A stretch of DNA of 64,000 bases from Dietzia natronolimnaea (lineage in GTDB: Bacteria; Actinomycetota; Actinomycetes; Mycobacteriales; Mycobacteriaceae): assembly GCF_002289575.1 (NCBI RefSeq), contig NZ_NTGA01000020.1, forward strand, positions 57,813 through 121,812. Reading direction: 5' to 3'. The notes below the pieces were generated by a model. The model worked only from the letters and a program-made list of their open reading frames with translations, was not told the DNA's origin and did not search any database. This document shows, piece by piece, positions 1 through 11,578 of this stretch (the stretch's first letter is position 1; each line of letters begins with the position of its first letter). The translations under genes and the position numbers were made by a program.

Positions 1-659
1 TGGTCACCACGGCGCACCAGGTACTCCTCGGGCGAGAACCCCAGGACCGCGCCCCACGGTCCCTCGAGATACGCCGAACGTGAGGCGGGTGCGTGGCCGG
101 AGATCTCGAGGAAGGTCTCGAGCGGGTCCGCGCGGAGATTTCCGTCCACTCTGGTGCTCAGGCAGGCCTGGTACACCTCGCCCGCTCGGATCGCCTCGAG
201 GCACTCGACGACCGCCGAGCGGTGAGCCGCCCGGTCCGGGGCGGACCAGTGGGGGAGGCGGTCGGTCCGTGCGTCGTCGCCTCGCAGTGCGTCCTTGTCT
301 CGATCGGCGCCGTGGTCGCGCATCACCCGAGCGGGGTCGGGCGCGTCGCCGTGACGCGACCACCGGCCTTCGCCGTCGAGACAGAGCCATCCGGAGGCCT
401 CGCCGCGCACCGCGGCCGGGAGCGGTGGGGCGGCGCCCGGCACGGTGTCGGGGAAGGAGCGGTAGACGACGACGAGATGGTCACTATCCTCGAAAGCTGC
501 GGGGTGCGCGACGGGCTCGAGGTGCACCGACGGCACCAGCACGGCACGGTGGTCATGCCAGTCGCCGAGGAAGGCGGCGGGGGGCGCCAGACCCAGTGAC
601 CGCGACCGCCCGTGCAGCGCGCGGAGCAGGTCCGGGACGGCTATCAGACGGTCGGGCAC
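1..659 (-). CDS. pabB: Aminodeoxychorismate synthase component I (PabB), 5' part only
   Basis: The reverse strand reads open from a GTG at 659 to the window edge, so the 3' end lies outside. Near the edge the translation contains AIRAGEVYQACLSTRV and then LGFSPEEYLVRR, which match the chorismate-binding motifs (G-E-V-Y-Q and S-P-E) of the PabB/TrpE family. PabB joins with a glutamine amidotransferase to make aminodeoxychorismate for folate. A pabB gene near metG is also seen in mycobacteria, which favours PabB over TrpE. It is divergent from the BCCT gene. The GTG start was chosen because it opens a plausible N-terminus (VPDRLIAVPDLLR); no good ribosome site is visible, so the start is uncertain. 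Confidence 0.85.
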   Translation of the reverse strand, partial: MPDRLIAVPDLLRALHGRSRSLGLAPPAAFLGDWHDHRAVLVPSVHLEPVAHPAAFEDSDHLVVVYRSFPDTVPGAAPPLPAAVRGEASGWLCLDGEGRWSRHGDAPDPARVMRDHGADRDKDALRGDDARTDRLPHWSAPDRAAHRSAVVECLEAIRAGEVYQACLSTRVDGNLRADPLETFLEISGHAPASRSAYLEGPWGAVLGFSPEEYLVRRGD

Positions 660-740
660 CCATTCATGCTTACACGCAACTGTGCAGGTGAAGAAGTTGT
701 TACCTTGCACTCTGGGTGAGTTGTTGACAAGGTTTCAAGA

Positions 741-2297
741 ATGTCCAGTTCCAGCCAACAGAAGAGTGACCCCGCCTCGACCCCGGCCGCCAAGCCCCGA
801 GCCGACCTCGCCGTGATCATCCCGACCACCGTGATCGCCCTCATCGTGGTGGTCTGGGGCGCGTTCTACACCGCGTCGTTCGAGAACGCCGCGGGGAACG
901 CGTTCTCGCTGGTGGTCGAGACCGTGGGCTGGTTGTTCATCCTGGTCTCCACCACCGTCGTGGCCTACACGATCTACCTCGCCTTCTCACGCTTCGGCGG
1001 CATCCGTCTGGGCGGCGACAACGAGAAACCGGAGTACTCCACCAAGTCCTGGATCGCCATGATGTTCGCGGCCGGGATGGGCATCGGTCTGATGTTCTAC
1101 GGAGTCTCCGAGCCGCTCACCCACTACCAGACCCCGCCCCCCGGGCAGGAGCAGCAGTACGACGTGGCCATGGCCACCACGGCCTTCCACTGGACCCTGC
1201 ACCCCTGGGCCATGTACGCCGTCGTCGGCCTCGCGCTCGGACTGGCCGCGTACCGCTTCAAGCGCGGGCATCTGGTCTCCCAGGCGTTCGTCCCGCTCAT
1301 CGGCCAGAAGCGGGCCAGCGGGTGGATCGGCAAGGTGCTCGACGTGGCGACGGTCGTGGCCACCATCTTCGGCACCGCGGCCTCGCTGGGGCTGGGCGCG
1401 CTGCAGATCCGGGCCGGGCTCAACGAGACCGGCGCGGTCGACGGTGGCGGGATCGCCCTCGTGGTGGGTGTGATCGTGGTCCTGGGCCTGGTGTTCCTGG
1501 CCTCGGCCGCCTCCGGGATCGGCAACGGCATCCGGATCCTGTCCAACATCAACCTGGTGCTGGCCGTCTCGCTCGCCCTGTTCGTGGCCATCTTCTCCGG
1601 GGCCCTGTTCTTCATGCTCGACCTCATCCCCACCACGATCGGCACCTACTTCTCCGACTTCTTCGAGATGGCCTCCCGCACCGCGGTCAGCGAGAACGGT
1701 GAGGCCGCCGGGTGGCTGTCCTCCTGGACCGTCTTCTACTGGGCGTGGTGGATCTCCTGGTCGCCCTTCGTCGGCATGTTCCTCGCCCGGATCAGCCGCG
1801 GCCGCACCGTCCGCGAGTTCATCATCGGCGTGGTGCTGGTCCCCAGCACCCTCTCGGTGATCTGGTTCGCCATCTTCGGTGGCTTCGCCCTCTACCTCGA
1901 GGAGGCCGGACGAAGCGTCTTCGGGGACGGGTCTCTCGAACCACAGCTGTTCAACCTGCTCCGCGAGCTGCCCCTCGCGCCCGTGCTCATGGTGGTGGCG
2001 ATGCTGCTCATCGCCGTCTTCTTCATCACCTCGGCCGACTCGGCGTCGATCGTCATGGGCGGGATGGCGCAGCGGGGGATCGAGGAGCCCTCGCGGTGGA
2101 TCGTCATGCTCATGGGCTCGTTCACGGCCGCGGTCGCGATCATCATGCTGGTGGCCGGTGACGGCGGCGGGGACGCGCTGTCGAGCCTGCAGAACATGAC
2201 CATCATCGCGGCGTCGCCGTTCGTGCTGGTGCTGATCGCCCTGTGCGTGTCGATCCACAAGTCGCTCTCGCGCGATCCGGCGGCCGAGGACGCCTGA
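741..2297 (+). CDS. BCCT-family betaine/choline/carnitine-type transporter
   Basis: This 518-residue protein is an integral membrane transporter of the betaine-choline-carnitine family, expected to take up a compatible solute with Na+ or H+ across the plasma membrane. The family signature region is clear: GMGIGLMFYGVSEPLTHY in TM3, HWTLHPWAMYAVVGLALGL, and WAWWISWSPFVGMFLARISRGRTVREF further on. About twelve hydrophobic segments are visible and the length is normal. The tails are short, so it lacks the long C-terminal sensor extension of some osmosensory BetP proteins. The substrate (glycine betaine, ectoine, choline) cannot be told from sequence alone. It is followed at 60 bp by metG, which has its own promoter. 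Confidence 0.9.
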   Translation: MSSSSQQKSDPASTPAAKPRADLAVIIPTTVIALIVVVWGAFYTASFENAAGNAFSLVVETVGWLFILVSTTVVAYTIYLAFSRFGGIRLGGDNEKPEYSTKSWIAMMFAAGMGIGLMFYGVSEPLTHYQTPPPGQEQQYDVAMATTAFHWTLHPWAMYAVVGLALGLAAYRFKRGHLVSQAFVPLIGQKRASGWIGKVLDVATVVATIFGTAASLGLGALQIRAGLNETGAVDGGGIALVVGVIVVLGLVFLASAASGIGNGIRILSNINLVLAVSLALFVAIFSGALFFMLDLIPTTIGTYFSDFFEMASRTAVSENGEAAGWLSSWTVFYWAWWISWSPFVGMFLARISRGRTVREFIIGVVLVPSTLSVIWFAIFGGFALYLEEAGRSVFGDGSLEPQLFNLLRELPLAPVLMVVAMLLIAVFFITSADSASIVMGGMAQRGIEEPSRWIVMLMGSFTAAVAIIMLVAGDGGGDALSSLQNMTIIAASPFVLVLIALCVSIHKSLSRDPAAEDA

Positions 2298-2343
2298 GGT
2301 GATCGGGGTGTACTCCCGCCACGGAACCCGCGGACGCGACCAC

Positions 2344-2349
2344 TAGTCT
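2344..2349 (+). promoter_or_regulatory. -10 element TAGTCT of metG, leaderless start
   Basis: TAGTCT fits the actinobacterial TANNNT -10 hexamer and ends 7 bases before the metG ATG, which places transcription start at or next to the start codon. No spaced Shine-Dalgarno site is present. This is inferred from sequence only. Confidence 0.5.
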
Positions 2350-2356
2350 GGGAGCC

Positions 2357-4195
2357 ATGGCGAAGACAGTCCTGACCGCGGTCGCATGGCCGTACGCGAA
2401 CGGCCCCCGGCACATCGGTCACGTCTCGGGTTTCGGGGTGCCATCGGACGTCTTCTCCCGGTACCAGCGGATGGCCGGCAACGACGTCCTCATGGTCTCG
2501 GGCACCGACGAGCACGGCACCCCGCTGCTCGTGCAGGCCGAGAAGGAGGGCGTGTCGGTCCAGTCGCTCGCCGACCGGTACAACCGGGTCATCGTCGACG
2601 ACCTGGCGGGCCTGGGGCTGAGCTACGACCTGTTCACGCGGACCACCACCCGGAACCACTACGCGGTGGTCCAGGAGCTCTTCCGCGGTCTGCACAGCAA
2701 CGGGTACATGGTGGCCAAGACCACCACCGGGGCCGTGAGCCCGTCCACGGGCCGCACGCTGCCGGACCGGTACATCGAGGGCACCTGCCCGATCTGCGGC
2801 TACGACGGCGCCCGCGGTGACCAGTGTGACAACTGCGGCAACCAGCTCGATCCGGCGGACCTGAAGAACCCGGTCTCGAAGATCAACGGGGAGACCCCGA
2901 AGTTCATCGAGACCGAGCACTGGTTCCTCGACCTGCCCGCGCTCGCGGACTCGCTGGGGGACTGGCTCAAGGGGCGCAAGGACTGGCGGCCCAACGTCCT
3001 GAAGTTCTCGCTCAACCTCCTCGAGGACCTGCGTCCGCGGGCGATGAGCCGCGACATCGACTGGGGTATCCCGATCCCGGTCGAGGGCTGGCAGGACCGC
3101 GGCGACAAGAAGCTCTACGTGTGGTTCGACGCCGTCGTGGGGTACCTCTCCGCCTCGATCGAGTGGGCCTGGCGCTCCGGCGAGCCCGAGGCGTGGCGGC
3201 GGTGGTGGACCGACCCCGAGGCCGTGTCCCACTACTTCATGGGCAAGGACAACATCACCTTCCACTCGCAGATCTGGCCGGCCGAGCTCATCGGCTACGA
3301 CGGCCGGGGCGCGCACGGCGGACGGCCGGGGGCGCTCGGCGCGCTGAATCTGCCCACCGAGGTGGTCTCGTCCGAGTTCCTCACCATGTCCGGGTCCAAG
3401 TTCTCCTCCTCTCGTGGCGTGGTGATCTACGTCCGCGACTTCCTGGCGGAGTTCGGCCCCGACTCGTTGAGGTACTTCATCTCGGTGGCCGGCCCGGAGA
3501 ACCAGGACACCGACTTCACCTGGGACGAGTTCGTCCGACGCACCAACGCCGAGCTGGTGGGCGGCTGGGGCAACCTGGTCAACCGCACGGTGTCGATGGC
3601 GCACAAGAACTTCGGCGAGGTCCCCCGGCCCGGGACCCTGACCGATCTGGACGCCGACCTGCTGCGTGACGCGGAGGCCGCCTTCGCCACGGTCGGCGCC
3701 CATCTCGAGCGGTCCCGCTTCAAGGCCGGTGCCACCGAGGCCATGCGGATCGTCGGGGCCGCCAACCGGTACATCGCGGCCACCGAACCGTGGAAGCTCG
3801 CCAAGGACCCCGACCAGCGTGAGCGCCTGGGCACCGTCCTGCACACCGCGCTGCAGGTGGTCTCCGACGCCAACACCCTGCTCACCCCGTATCTGCCCTC
3901 CGCCGCGCAGCAGATCCACGGCGCGATCGGCGGCCAGGGGGTGTGGGCCGCGTCGCCGCAGGTCCACGAGGTGACCGACGACATGCCGGTGGACCTGGTC
4001 GGCGCGGGGCTGCCCGAGGCCGGCCGCAGCTATCCCGTGATCATGGGTGACTACGCCTCCGAACAGGCCCGGTGGGCGCGCACCGAGCTGACCCCCGGGA
4101 CCCCGCTGGCCAAGCCCAGCCCCCTGTTCGCCAAGGTCGACCCGGACCTCGCCGAAACCGGGCCCGCCTGGGCACCGATCCAGCCGGCGGAGTGA
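2357..4195 (+). CDS. metG: Methionyl-tRNA synthetase
   Basis: This cytoplasmic class I aminoacyl-tRNA synthetase charges tRNA-Met. The HIGH motif is at residues 19-22 (PRHIGHVSG). A zinc-type four-cysteine cluster lies at C144, C147, C157 and C160. The KMSKS loop is in the variant form KFSSS at 348-352. The 612 residues include a catalytic domain and an anticodon-binding domain, with no EMAP-like C-terminal tRNA-binding domain. Retention of all four cysteines matches the zinc-binding MetG group. The start is set by the -10 box just upstream. The tatD gene follows after 9 bp, so the two are probably co-transcribed. Confidence 0.97.
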   Translation: MAKTVLTAVAWPYANGPRHIGHVSGFGVPSDVFSRYQRMAGNDVLMVSGTDEHGTPLLVQAEKEGVSVQSLADRYNRVIVDDLAGLGLSYDLFTRTTTRNHYAVVQELFRGLHSNGYMVAKTTTGAVSPSTGRTLPDRYIEGTCPICGYDGARGDQCDNCGNQLDPADLKNPVSKINGETPKFIETEHWFLDLPALADSLGDWLKGRKDWRPNVLKFSLNLLEDLRPRAMSRDIDWGIPIPVEGWQDRGDKKLYVWFDAVVGYLSASIEWAWRSGEPEAWRRWWTDPEAVSHYFMGKDNITFHSQIWPAELIGYDGRGAHGGRPGALGALNLPTEVVSSEFLTMSGSKFSSSRGVVIYVRDFLAEFGPDSLRYFISVAGPENQDTDFTWDEFVRRTNAELVGGWGNLVNRTVSMAHKNFGEVPRPGTLTDLDADLLRDAEAAFATVGAHLERSRFKAGATEAMRIVGAANRYIAATEPWKLAKDPDQRERLGTVLHTALQVVSDANTLLTPYLPSAAQQIHGAIGGQGVWAASPQVHEVTDDMPVDLVGAGLPEAGRSYPVIMGDYASEQARWARTELTPGTPLAKPSPLFAKVDPDLAETGPAWAPIQPAE

Positions 4196-4204
4196 CCGGG
4201 ACCC

Positions 4205-5071
4205 ATGGGTAAGCGAAAGCCCCGTCCGACGCCAGTCCTCCCCGAGCCGCTGCCGGGCCTGGTCGACGCCCACACGCACCTGTACTCCTGCGGTCATCGC
4301 ACCGCGGACGAGGTGCGTGGCGCCGCGGACCGGGCGGCCCTGGCGGGGGTGGCGGCGATGGTGACCGTCGGCGACGACCTGGCCGAGTCCGAGGCCGTGG
4401 TGGCCGCCGCAGAGGCCGACGAGCGGGTCTACGCCGCTGTCGCGGTGCATCCCACCCGGGCGCGGGAACTCACCGACCCGGACCGGGGCCCCGCCGTGCG
4501 CGCGCGGCTGCGCGAGCTGGCCTCCCATCCCCGCGTGGTGGCGGTGGGGGAGACCGGGTTGGACCACTACTGGGTGGGCACGATGGAGGGCTGCGCGGAC
4601 CCGGCCGAGCAGGAGGAGTCACTGCGCTGGCACGCCGGCCTCGCCGCCGAGGTGGGCAAGTGTCTGATGATCCACAACCGGGAGGCCGACGACGACCTGA
4701 TGCGCGTCCTGGGCGAGGTGGCCGGCCCCGGGTCGGGTATCCCGCACGTCATGCTGCACTGCTTCTCCTCGCCGATCGACGTGGCCCGGGAGGCGCTGGA
4801 CCGTGGCTACGTGCTGTCGTTCACCGGCAACGTGACCTTCAAGGCCAACGAGCATCTGCGCGAGGCGGCCCGACTGGCCCCGGCGGGTCAGCTGCTCGTC
4901 GAGACCGACGCCCCCTACATGGCGCCCGAGCCGTTCCGGGGGGCCCGCAACGAGCCCGGGCTGGTCGGGTACACCGCGCGGGTGGTGGCGCAGGTGCGCG
5001 GGCAGTCTCCGGAGGAGCTCGTCGCCGAGGTCGCCGGAACCGCCCGCGAGGTGTTCGGGCTGACGGTGTGA
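4205..5071 (+). CDS. tatD: TatD-family metal-dependent deoxyribonuclease
   Basis: This 288-residue TIM-barrel hydrolase has the TatD metal-binding set: VDAHTH (H23, H25), VAVGETGLDHYW, MIHNRE, MLHCFSS and LVETDAPYMAP. The family acts as a Mg2+-dependent 3'-5' DNase or exonuclease in DNA repair and turnover. It lies 9 bp after metG and upstream of rpfB, in the same order as in mycobacteria (Rv1007c-Rv1009), although there metS is on the other strand. The residues after the conserved E-T-D-A-P motif (PFRGARNEPGLV) are also typical. No unusual feature is seen. Confidence 0.95.
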   Translation: MGKRKPRPTPVLPEPLPGLVDAHTHLYSCGHRTADEVRGAADRAALAGVAAMVTVGDDLAESEAVVAAAEADERVYAAVAVHPTRARELTDPDRGPAVRARLRELASHPRVVAVGETGLDHYWVGTMEGCADPAEQEESLRWHAGLAAEVGKCLMIHNREADDDLMRVLGEVAGPGSGIPHVMLHCFSSPIDVAREALDRGYVLSFTGNVTFKANEHLREAARLAPAGQLLVETDAPYMAPEPFRGARNEPGLVGYTARVVAQVRGQSPEELVAEVAGTAREVFGLTV

Positions 5072-5197
5072 GCCCGGCCCCGTCGCCCGCCCGGCCCCCG
5101 GGGGGATGTGGCCCGTGTGGCTAAAGTGTGCCAAGGGAAGAATGTAACGAAACGTGATCTGGCGACGTCGTCGTCGTCGCATGTCAGGCGCATCACG

Positions 5198-5226
5198 TTG
5201 CCCCTGCGGCCCCGACTCGTTACGCT
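5198..5226 (+). promoter_or_regulatory. Candidate sigma-A promoter of rpfB
   Basis: TTGCCC at 5198-5203 and TACGCT at 5221-5226 are separated by 17 bases and resemble vegetative -35 and -10 elements. They sit about 60 bases upstream of the rpfB GTG, which leaves room for a leader containing the hairpin at 5240-5263. Confidence 0.45.
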
Positions 5227-5239
5227 ACCGTGATGAAAC

Positions 5240-5263
5240 GCGGGCGTCCGTACGGGCGCCCGC
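5240..5263 (+). other. Leader hairpin upstream of rpfB
   Basis: GCGGGCG at 5240-5246 pairs exactly with CGCCCGC at 5257-5263 around a 10-base loop. It lies between the candidate promoter and the GGAGAG ribosome site of rpfB. It could stabilise or regulate the leader, but there is no direct sign of function. Confidence 0.4.
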
Positions 5264-5286
5264 GGGCTATGCGAGGAGAGAACTGA

Positions 5287-7382
<2,096 letters not shown>

Positions 7383-7392
7383 GCTGGTCGGC

Positions 7393-8385
7393 GTGCCTCG
7401 TGACGTCTCCACCCCCGCCGGCGCGCGCGCCGTGACGGCCGTCGCCCCCGCCAAGATCAACCTCCACCTGGGGGTCGGTGATCTGCGCGCGGACGGATTC
7501 CACGACCTGCTCACCGTGTACCGGGCCGTGGACCTGTGGGAACAGGTCACGGTCGCGCTGGTCGACGGCGACGGCGCTGGCGACGACAGTGACGGCGAGG
7601 TGATCGTCTCCGGGCCCGGTGCGTACCAGGTGCCCACGGACCGGAGCAACCTCGCCGCCAGGGCGGTCGACCTGCTCCGCGGCGAGGCCGGGGTCGACGC
7701 GCGGTTGTCGATCCGGATCGTCAAGGGCGTCCCCGTGGCCGGCGGGATGGCGGGCGGGAGCGCGGACGCCGCGGCCGCGCTCGTGGCCACGGACCGACTG
7801 CTGGGACTGGGACTGGGGCGGGCGGCGCTCGAGTCACTGGCCGCCCGCCTGGGCAGCGACGTGCCGTTCTGCCTCCGCGGCGGCACGGCGCTCGGCACCG
7901 GCCGGGGGGAGAAGCTCGCCCCGCTGCTGCACGCCCGGGCCGAACAGCACATCGTGGTGGCCCTCGCCGACGGCGGCCTGACCACCCCGGTGGTCTTCGC
8001 CGAGCTCGACCGGCTGCGCGCGGAGGGAGGCACCGGCCGCGAACTGCCCCGGGCAGGGAGCGTCGACGCACTGGTCGAGGCGCTCGCCGGCGACGACCCG
8101 GCGGGTGTGGCGGGAAACCTCGCCAACGACCTCGAACCCGCCGCCCTCTCGCTGATGCCGGCCCTGCGCAAGACCCTCCGGGCCGGAGCCGAGGCGGGTG
8201 CCCTGCACGGTATGGTCTCCGGCTCCGGCCCCACCTGCCTGTTCTTCTGCGCCCACCGCGAGCAGGCGATCGCGGTGGCCACCGAGGTGAGCGAGACCGG
8301 CGTCGCGCGCGAGGTCCGACTCACCCGCGGCCCCGTCGCCGGCGCCCACGTCATAGACAACCCGCAACAGACACCGGAGCAGTAA
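7393..8385 (+). CDS. ispE: 4-diphosphocytidyl-2-C-methyl-D-erythritol kinase
   Basis: IspE is the GHMP-family kinase that phosphorylates CDP-methylerythritol in the MEP route to isopentenyl diphosphate. The 330-residue protein has the substrate motif AKINLHLGVGDLRADGFHDL near the N-terminus and the ATP-binding motif VPVAGGMAGGSADAAAAL. The later glycine-rich motif SGSGPTCLFF is also present. The GTG start is supported by the leaderless -10 box at 7380. The stop TAA shares one base with the ATG of the ABC-F gene (TAATG), so those two are translationally coupled. Confidence 0.95.
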   Translation: MPRDVSTPAGARAVTAVAPAKINLHLGVGDLRADGFHDLLTVYRAVDLWEQVTVALVDGDGAGDDSDGEVIVSGPGAYQVPTDRSNLAARAVDLLRGEAGVDARLSIRIVKGVPVAGGMAGGSADAAAALVATDRLLGLGLGRAALESLAARLGSDVPFCLRGGTALGTGRGEKLAPLLHARAEQHIVVALADGGLTTPVVFAELDRLRAEGGTGRELPRAGSVDALVEALAGDDPAGVAGNLANDLEPAALSLMPALRKTLRAGAEAGALHGMVSGSGPTCLFFCAHREQAIAVATEVSETGVAREVRLTRGPVAGAHVIDNPQQTPEQ

Positions 8386-10211
8386 TGGCCCCCACCAACC
8401 TCATCAACCTCGAGCAGGGGTCGGTGTCCTTCGGGATCCGACAGGTGCTCGACGACGTCTCCCTGGGCGTCAACGCCGGCGACCGCATCGGCGTGGTCGG
8501 TCTGAACGGCGGCGGCAAGACCACGCTTCTCGAGATCCTCACCGGCGTGGCCGAGCCGGACACCGGGCGGGTCTCGCGCGTGAGCGGCCTGCGACTGGCC
8601 GTGGTGACCCAGCGGACCGAGCCGGCCGCCGACACCGTGGGCGAGGCCGTGCTCGGCGGTCTGGGCGTGGCCACGCACGAGTGGGCGGGGGATGCGAGGA
8701 TCCGCGCCGTGCTCGACGGGATCGGCATCCACGACCTGGGCCTGGACACCGCGGTGGGGGACCTGTCCGGCGGCGAGCGGCGGCGGGTCTCACTCGCCGC
8801 CGCGCTGGTCCGGGACCTGGACCTGCTGGTACTGGACGAGCCGACCAACCACCTCGATGTCGAAGGGGTGCAGTGGCTCGCCGATCACCTCCGCTCGCGG
8901 TCCTCCGCCCTCGTCGTGGTCACCCACGACCGGTGGTTCCTCGACACCGTCGCCACCCACACCTGGGAGGTTGTCGACGGCCGGGTCGAGCAGTTCGAGG
9001 GCGGGTACAACGACTGGGTCTTCGCCCGCGCCGAGCGGGACCGTCAGGCCGCCGCCTCCGAGTCCCGCCGGCAGAACCTCATGCGCAAGGAGCTCGCCTG
9101 GCTGCGTCGCGGCGCACCGGCGCGGACCTCCAAGCCGCGGTACCGCATCGAGGCAGCGGAGGCGCTGATCAAGGACGTGCCGCCGCCCCGGGATTCCCTA
9201 CGCCTGTCGAGCTTCGCGGCCCGGAGGCTCGGCAAGGTGGTCATCGAGCTCGAGGAGGCCCGTCTCGACGCCCCCGACGGCCGCACCCTCGTCGAGGACC
9301 TGACCTGGCGCCTGGCCCCCGGTGAGCGACTCGGCCTGGTGGGTGTCAACGGTTCGGGTAAGACGACCCTGCTGCGCGCCCTCGCCGGCGAGGCCCCGCT
9401 CGCCGCCGGCCGCCGCAAGGAGGGCAAGACCGTCCGCGTCGGGTGGCTCAAGCAGGAGCTCGACGATCTGCCGCTGGACCAGCGGGTGCTCGAGGCGATC
9501 GAGGACGTGGCCGCGCGGGTCGCGTTCGGCGACATCGAGCTCAGCGCCTCCCAGCTGGCCGAGCGCCTCGGCTTCACCCCGGCCCGCCAGCGCACGCCGG
9601 TCGGGGACCTCTCCGGCGGCGAGCGGCGGCGACTGCAGCTCACTCGGGTGCTCATGGACGAGCCCAACGTACTGTTGCTCGACGAGCCCACCAACGACCT
9701 CGACATCGACACGCTCCGCCAGCTCGAGGACCTGCTCGACGGCTGGCCCGGCACGATGGTCGTGATCTCCCACGACCGCTACCTCGTCGAGCGAATCTGT
9801 GACTCGGTGTGGGCCCTGTTCGGCGACGGCGGGCTCACCAACCTCCCGCGGGGGATCGACGAGTACCTCGAGCGCCGCGCCCGCGCCGGGGCGGCGGGCG
9901 ACTCGGGCAAGGTCCTGCGCGAGGCGGGCTCCGGGTCCGGTGCGGGCTCGGCGTCCGCTGCGCCCGCCGGGTCCGGTCTCAGCTCGGGCGAGGAGCGGGC
10001 GCTGCGCAAGGAGATGTCCAAGATCGAGCGCCAGATGCTCAAGCTCGATCAGCGACAGGCCACCCTCCACGAGGCCCTCACCGCGGCCGCAGGAGAAGCT
10101 CTCGACACGGAGAAGCTCGCCTCCCTCGACCGCGATCTCAAAGAGGTGACGGCGGAGAAGGAGCAGCTCGAGGAACGCTGGATGGAGATCGGCGAGCAGA
10201 TAGAGGGCTGA
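8385..10211 (+). CDS. ABC-F family ATPase (Uup/Ett-like)
   Basis: This soluble protein of 608 residues has two ABC domains and no membrane segments. Walker A motifs are GLNGGGKTTLL and GVNGSGKTTLL, both signatures read LSGGERRR, and the Walker B stretches are LLVLDEPTNHLD and VLLLDEPTNDLD. A charged linker containing WLRRGAPARTSKPRY joins them. The C-terminus (about 540-608) is a predicted coiled coil, as in Uup-type proteins. ABC-F proteins act at the ribosome as translation factors or in antibiotic protection; the linker has no feature that points to resistance. The last 74 bases overlap the 3' end of the convergent HAD gene. Confidence 0.9.
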   Translation: MAPTNLINLEQGSVSFGIRQVLDDVSLGVNAGDRIGVVGLNGGGKTTLLEILTGVAEPDTGRVSRVSGLRLAVVTQRTEPAADTVGEAVLGGLGVATHEWAGDARIRAVLDGIGIHDLGLDTAVGDLSGGERRRVSLAAALVRDLDLLVLDEPTNHLDVEGVQWLADHLRSRSSALVVVTHDRWFLDTVATHTWEVVDGRVEQFEGGYNDWVFARAERDRQAAASESRRQNLMRKELAWLRRGAPARTSKPRYRIEAAEALIKDVPPPRDSLRLSSFAARRLGKVVIELEEARLDAPDGRTLVEDLTWRLAPGERLGLVGVNGSGKTTLLRALAGEAPLAAGRRKEGKTVRVGWLKQELDDLPLDQRVLEAIEDVAARVAFGDIELSASQLAERLGFTPARQRTPVGDLSGGERRRLQLTRVLMDEPNVLLLDEPTNDLDIDTLRQLEDLLDGWPGTMVVISHDRYLVERICDSVWALFGDGGLTNLPRGIDEYLERRARAGAAGDSGKVLREAGSGSGAGSASAAPAGSGLSSGEERALRKEMSKIERQMLKLDQRQATLHEALTAAAGEALDTEKLASLDRDLKEVTAEKEQLEERWMEIGEQIEG

Positions 10212-10911
10212 CCCGCAGACCGACGGATAGAGCCTCGCGAAGGGACTCCACGTCCGTGAGGTCGGGCAGGACGGCGTGGGCTCCGGCCGCGCGCAACTCG
10301 TCAGCGGTGACCCGGCCGGTGGCGACCGCGACGCAGTGTGCGCCCGCATCGAGTGCCCCGCGCACGTCGTGGACGTGGTCCCCGATCACCACAGTGGTGC
10401 CGGCGGAGACGTCGAGCCCGAGGTCGCGGGCCGTGGCGATCGCCCCGCGCACGAGGTCGGCGCGGTCGGCGTGGTGATCACCGAACGCGCCCAACCGAGG
10501 ATCCGGCAGGCCGTCGAAACCGCACAACCGGAGCTTGAGCAGCGCCGTCCGCCGCATGTTGCCGGTGACGATCCCCTGGCGCACCCCGGCCACGGAGGCG
10601 AGGGCCCGCACCGCCTCGTGCGCGCCCGGTAGAGGACCGCCGCCCGCGTCGAGCAGATCCTGACCGTGGGTCTCGCACCTCTCGGCGACTGCGTGGAGGA
10701 GGCGGCTGACGAGCTCGTCGCGCGGCTCGACACCGTTTCTCGCGAGCAGGTCGGTGCAGATCGCGCGGTCCGTCCGTCCGGCGAAGGAAGTGCCCATGAT
10801 CGGCTCCCGACCCACCATCTCGGCGAGAGCGGGCCCGATCATCCGCGAACCGAACCCGGCGGGGTCGAGCAGAGTGAGGTCGAGGTCCCACAGGACCAGC
10901 CGGGTGCTCAC
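10138..10911 (-). CDS. HAD-superfamily phosphatase (Gph-like)
   Basis: The 257-residue protein is a haloacid-dehalogenase fold hydrolase. Motif I is WDLDLTLLD near the N-terminus with the nucleophile and acid Asp pair, motif II is IVTGN, and motif IV is VVIGDHVHDVRGALDAG. The helical cap and overall size resemble phosphoglycolate phosphatase-like or nucleotidase-like members; the substrate is not evident. The GTG start overlaps the TetR stop by four bases (GTGA), so it is the last gene of a TetR-HAD unit. The C-terminal 25 residues are a Ser/Pro/Arg-rich tail encoded opposite the ABC-F gene, which may be non-functional read-on. Confidence 0.85.
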   Translation of the reverse strand: MSTRLVLWDLDLTLLDPAGFGSRMIGPALAEMVGREPIMGTSFAGRTDRAICTDLLARNGVEPRDELVSRLLHAVAERCETHGQDLLDAGGGPLPGAHEAVRALASVAGVRQGIVTGNMRRTALLKLRLCGFDGLPDPRLGAFGDHHADRADLVRGAIATARDLGLDVSAGTTVVIGDHVHDVRGALDAGAHCVAVATGRVTADELRAAGAHAVLPDLTDVESLREALSVGLRVSPLSARRSPSSVPRAAPSPPSPL

Positions 10912-11468
10912 GACGACGAGGTGAACAGCGGCGCCAGCCAGGCGGTGAGGAAGGCCCGGAGCTCGGCGTCGGAGCGGGAGTCGGGATGGTCGAGCACGAT
11001 CACCGACCAGCCGATGTGGACGCCGACGTCGGCGAGGAAGTCGATTCTGTCGGCGTACTCGGGGAATCGCTCCAGCGCCGGTCTCAACAGCTGAGCTGTG
11101 TAGCCGAGGGATCTGTCGGTGGCTCCGGGATGGTGGATCGGGTTGCCCTCGCCGGAGAGCGTCAGCGCGTGGAGGAGCGGGTCGCCGAGGATCCTGCTCC
11201 GGGACACGATCACCATCTCCACCAGGAGTTCGAGCAGCGAGTCCGCCGAGTCGATGAGCGACTCGTAGGCCCCGAGGAGTGCGGTGAGCTGATGGGTTAT
11301 CGTCTCGCTGACGAGTTCCTCACGGGTGCCGAAGATCGAGTACACGGTCTGTCGACTCACCCCGGCCCGCTTGGCCACCACAGCGATGTTGACGCCCTCG
11401 AAGCCCACCTCGCCGATCACGCGGCGGGTGGCGTCGAGGATGTTCTCGCGGGACCTCACACCATCCAT
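10908..11468 (-). CDS. TetR/AcrR-family transcriptional regulator
   Basis: The N-terminal 50 residues carry a TetR helix-turn-helix: SRENILDATRRVIGEVG, then VVAKRAGVSRQTVYSIFGTREEL. A divergent all-helical ligand domain follows. I choose the ATG at 11468 (186 residues). A much longer open frame continues upstream but only as a shadow of the oxidoreductase. The gene lies 110 bases after the cholesterol-oxidase-like gene on the same strand and is coupled to the HAD gene by a 4-base overlap. It may control the oxidoreductase through the palindrome at 13224-13239; this is inference. Confidence 0.88.
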   Translation of the reverse strand: MDGVRSRENILDATRRVIGEVGFEGVNIAVVAKRAGVSRQTVYSIFGTREELVSETITHQLTALLGAYESLIDSADSLLELLVEMVIVSRSRILGDPLLHALTLSGEGNPIHHPGATDRSLGYTAQLLRPALERFPEYADRIDFLADVGVHIGWSVIVLDHPDSRSDAELRAFLTAWLAPLFTSSS

Positions 11469-11578
11469 TATCCCGGTGGCCGCCACCGGTTCCGGGCATT
11501 CCAGGCTGATGACGGTGTGCACATGCTTCCGGAAGGCCTCGCCCGCTGCTCGCTCGAACGGCCTCGACCACTGCCTCC

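Noticed and set aside
1892..4567. An 891-residue open frame on the reverse strand across the BCCT, metG and tatD genes.
   Set aside because: It is antisense to well-conserved genes, has no recognisable domain, and such frames are common at this GC content.
5072..5130. A C/G-rich stretch after tatD considered as terminator.
   Set aside because: Only short C and G runs pair, with no defined stem comparable to the one at 27212-27247.
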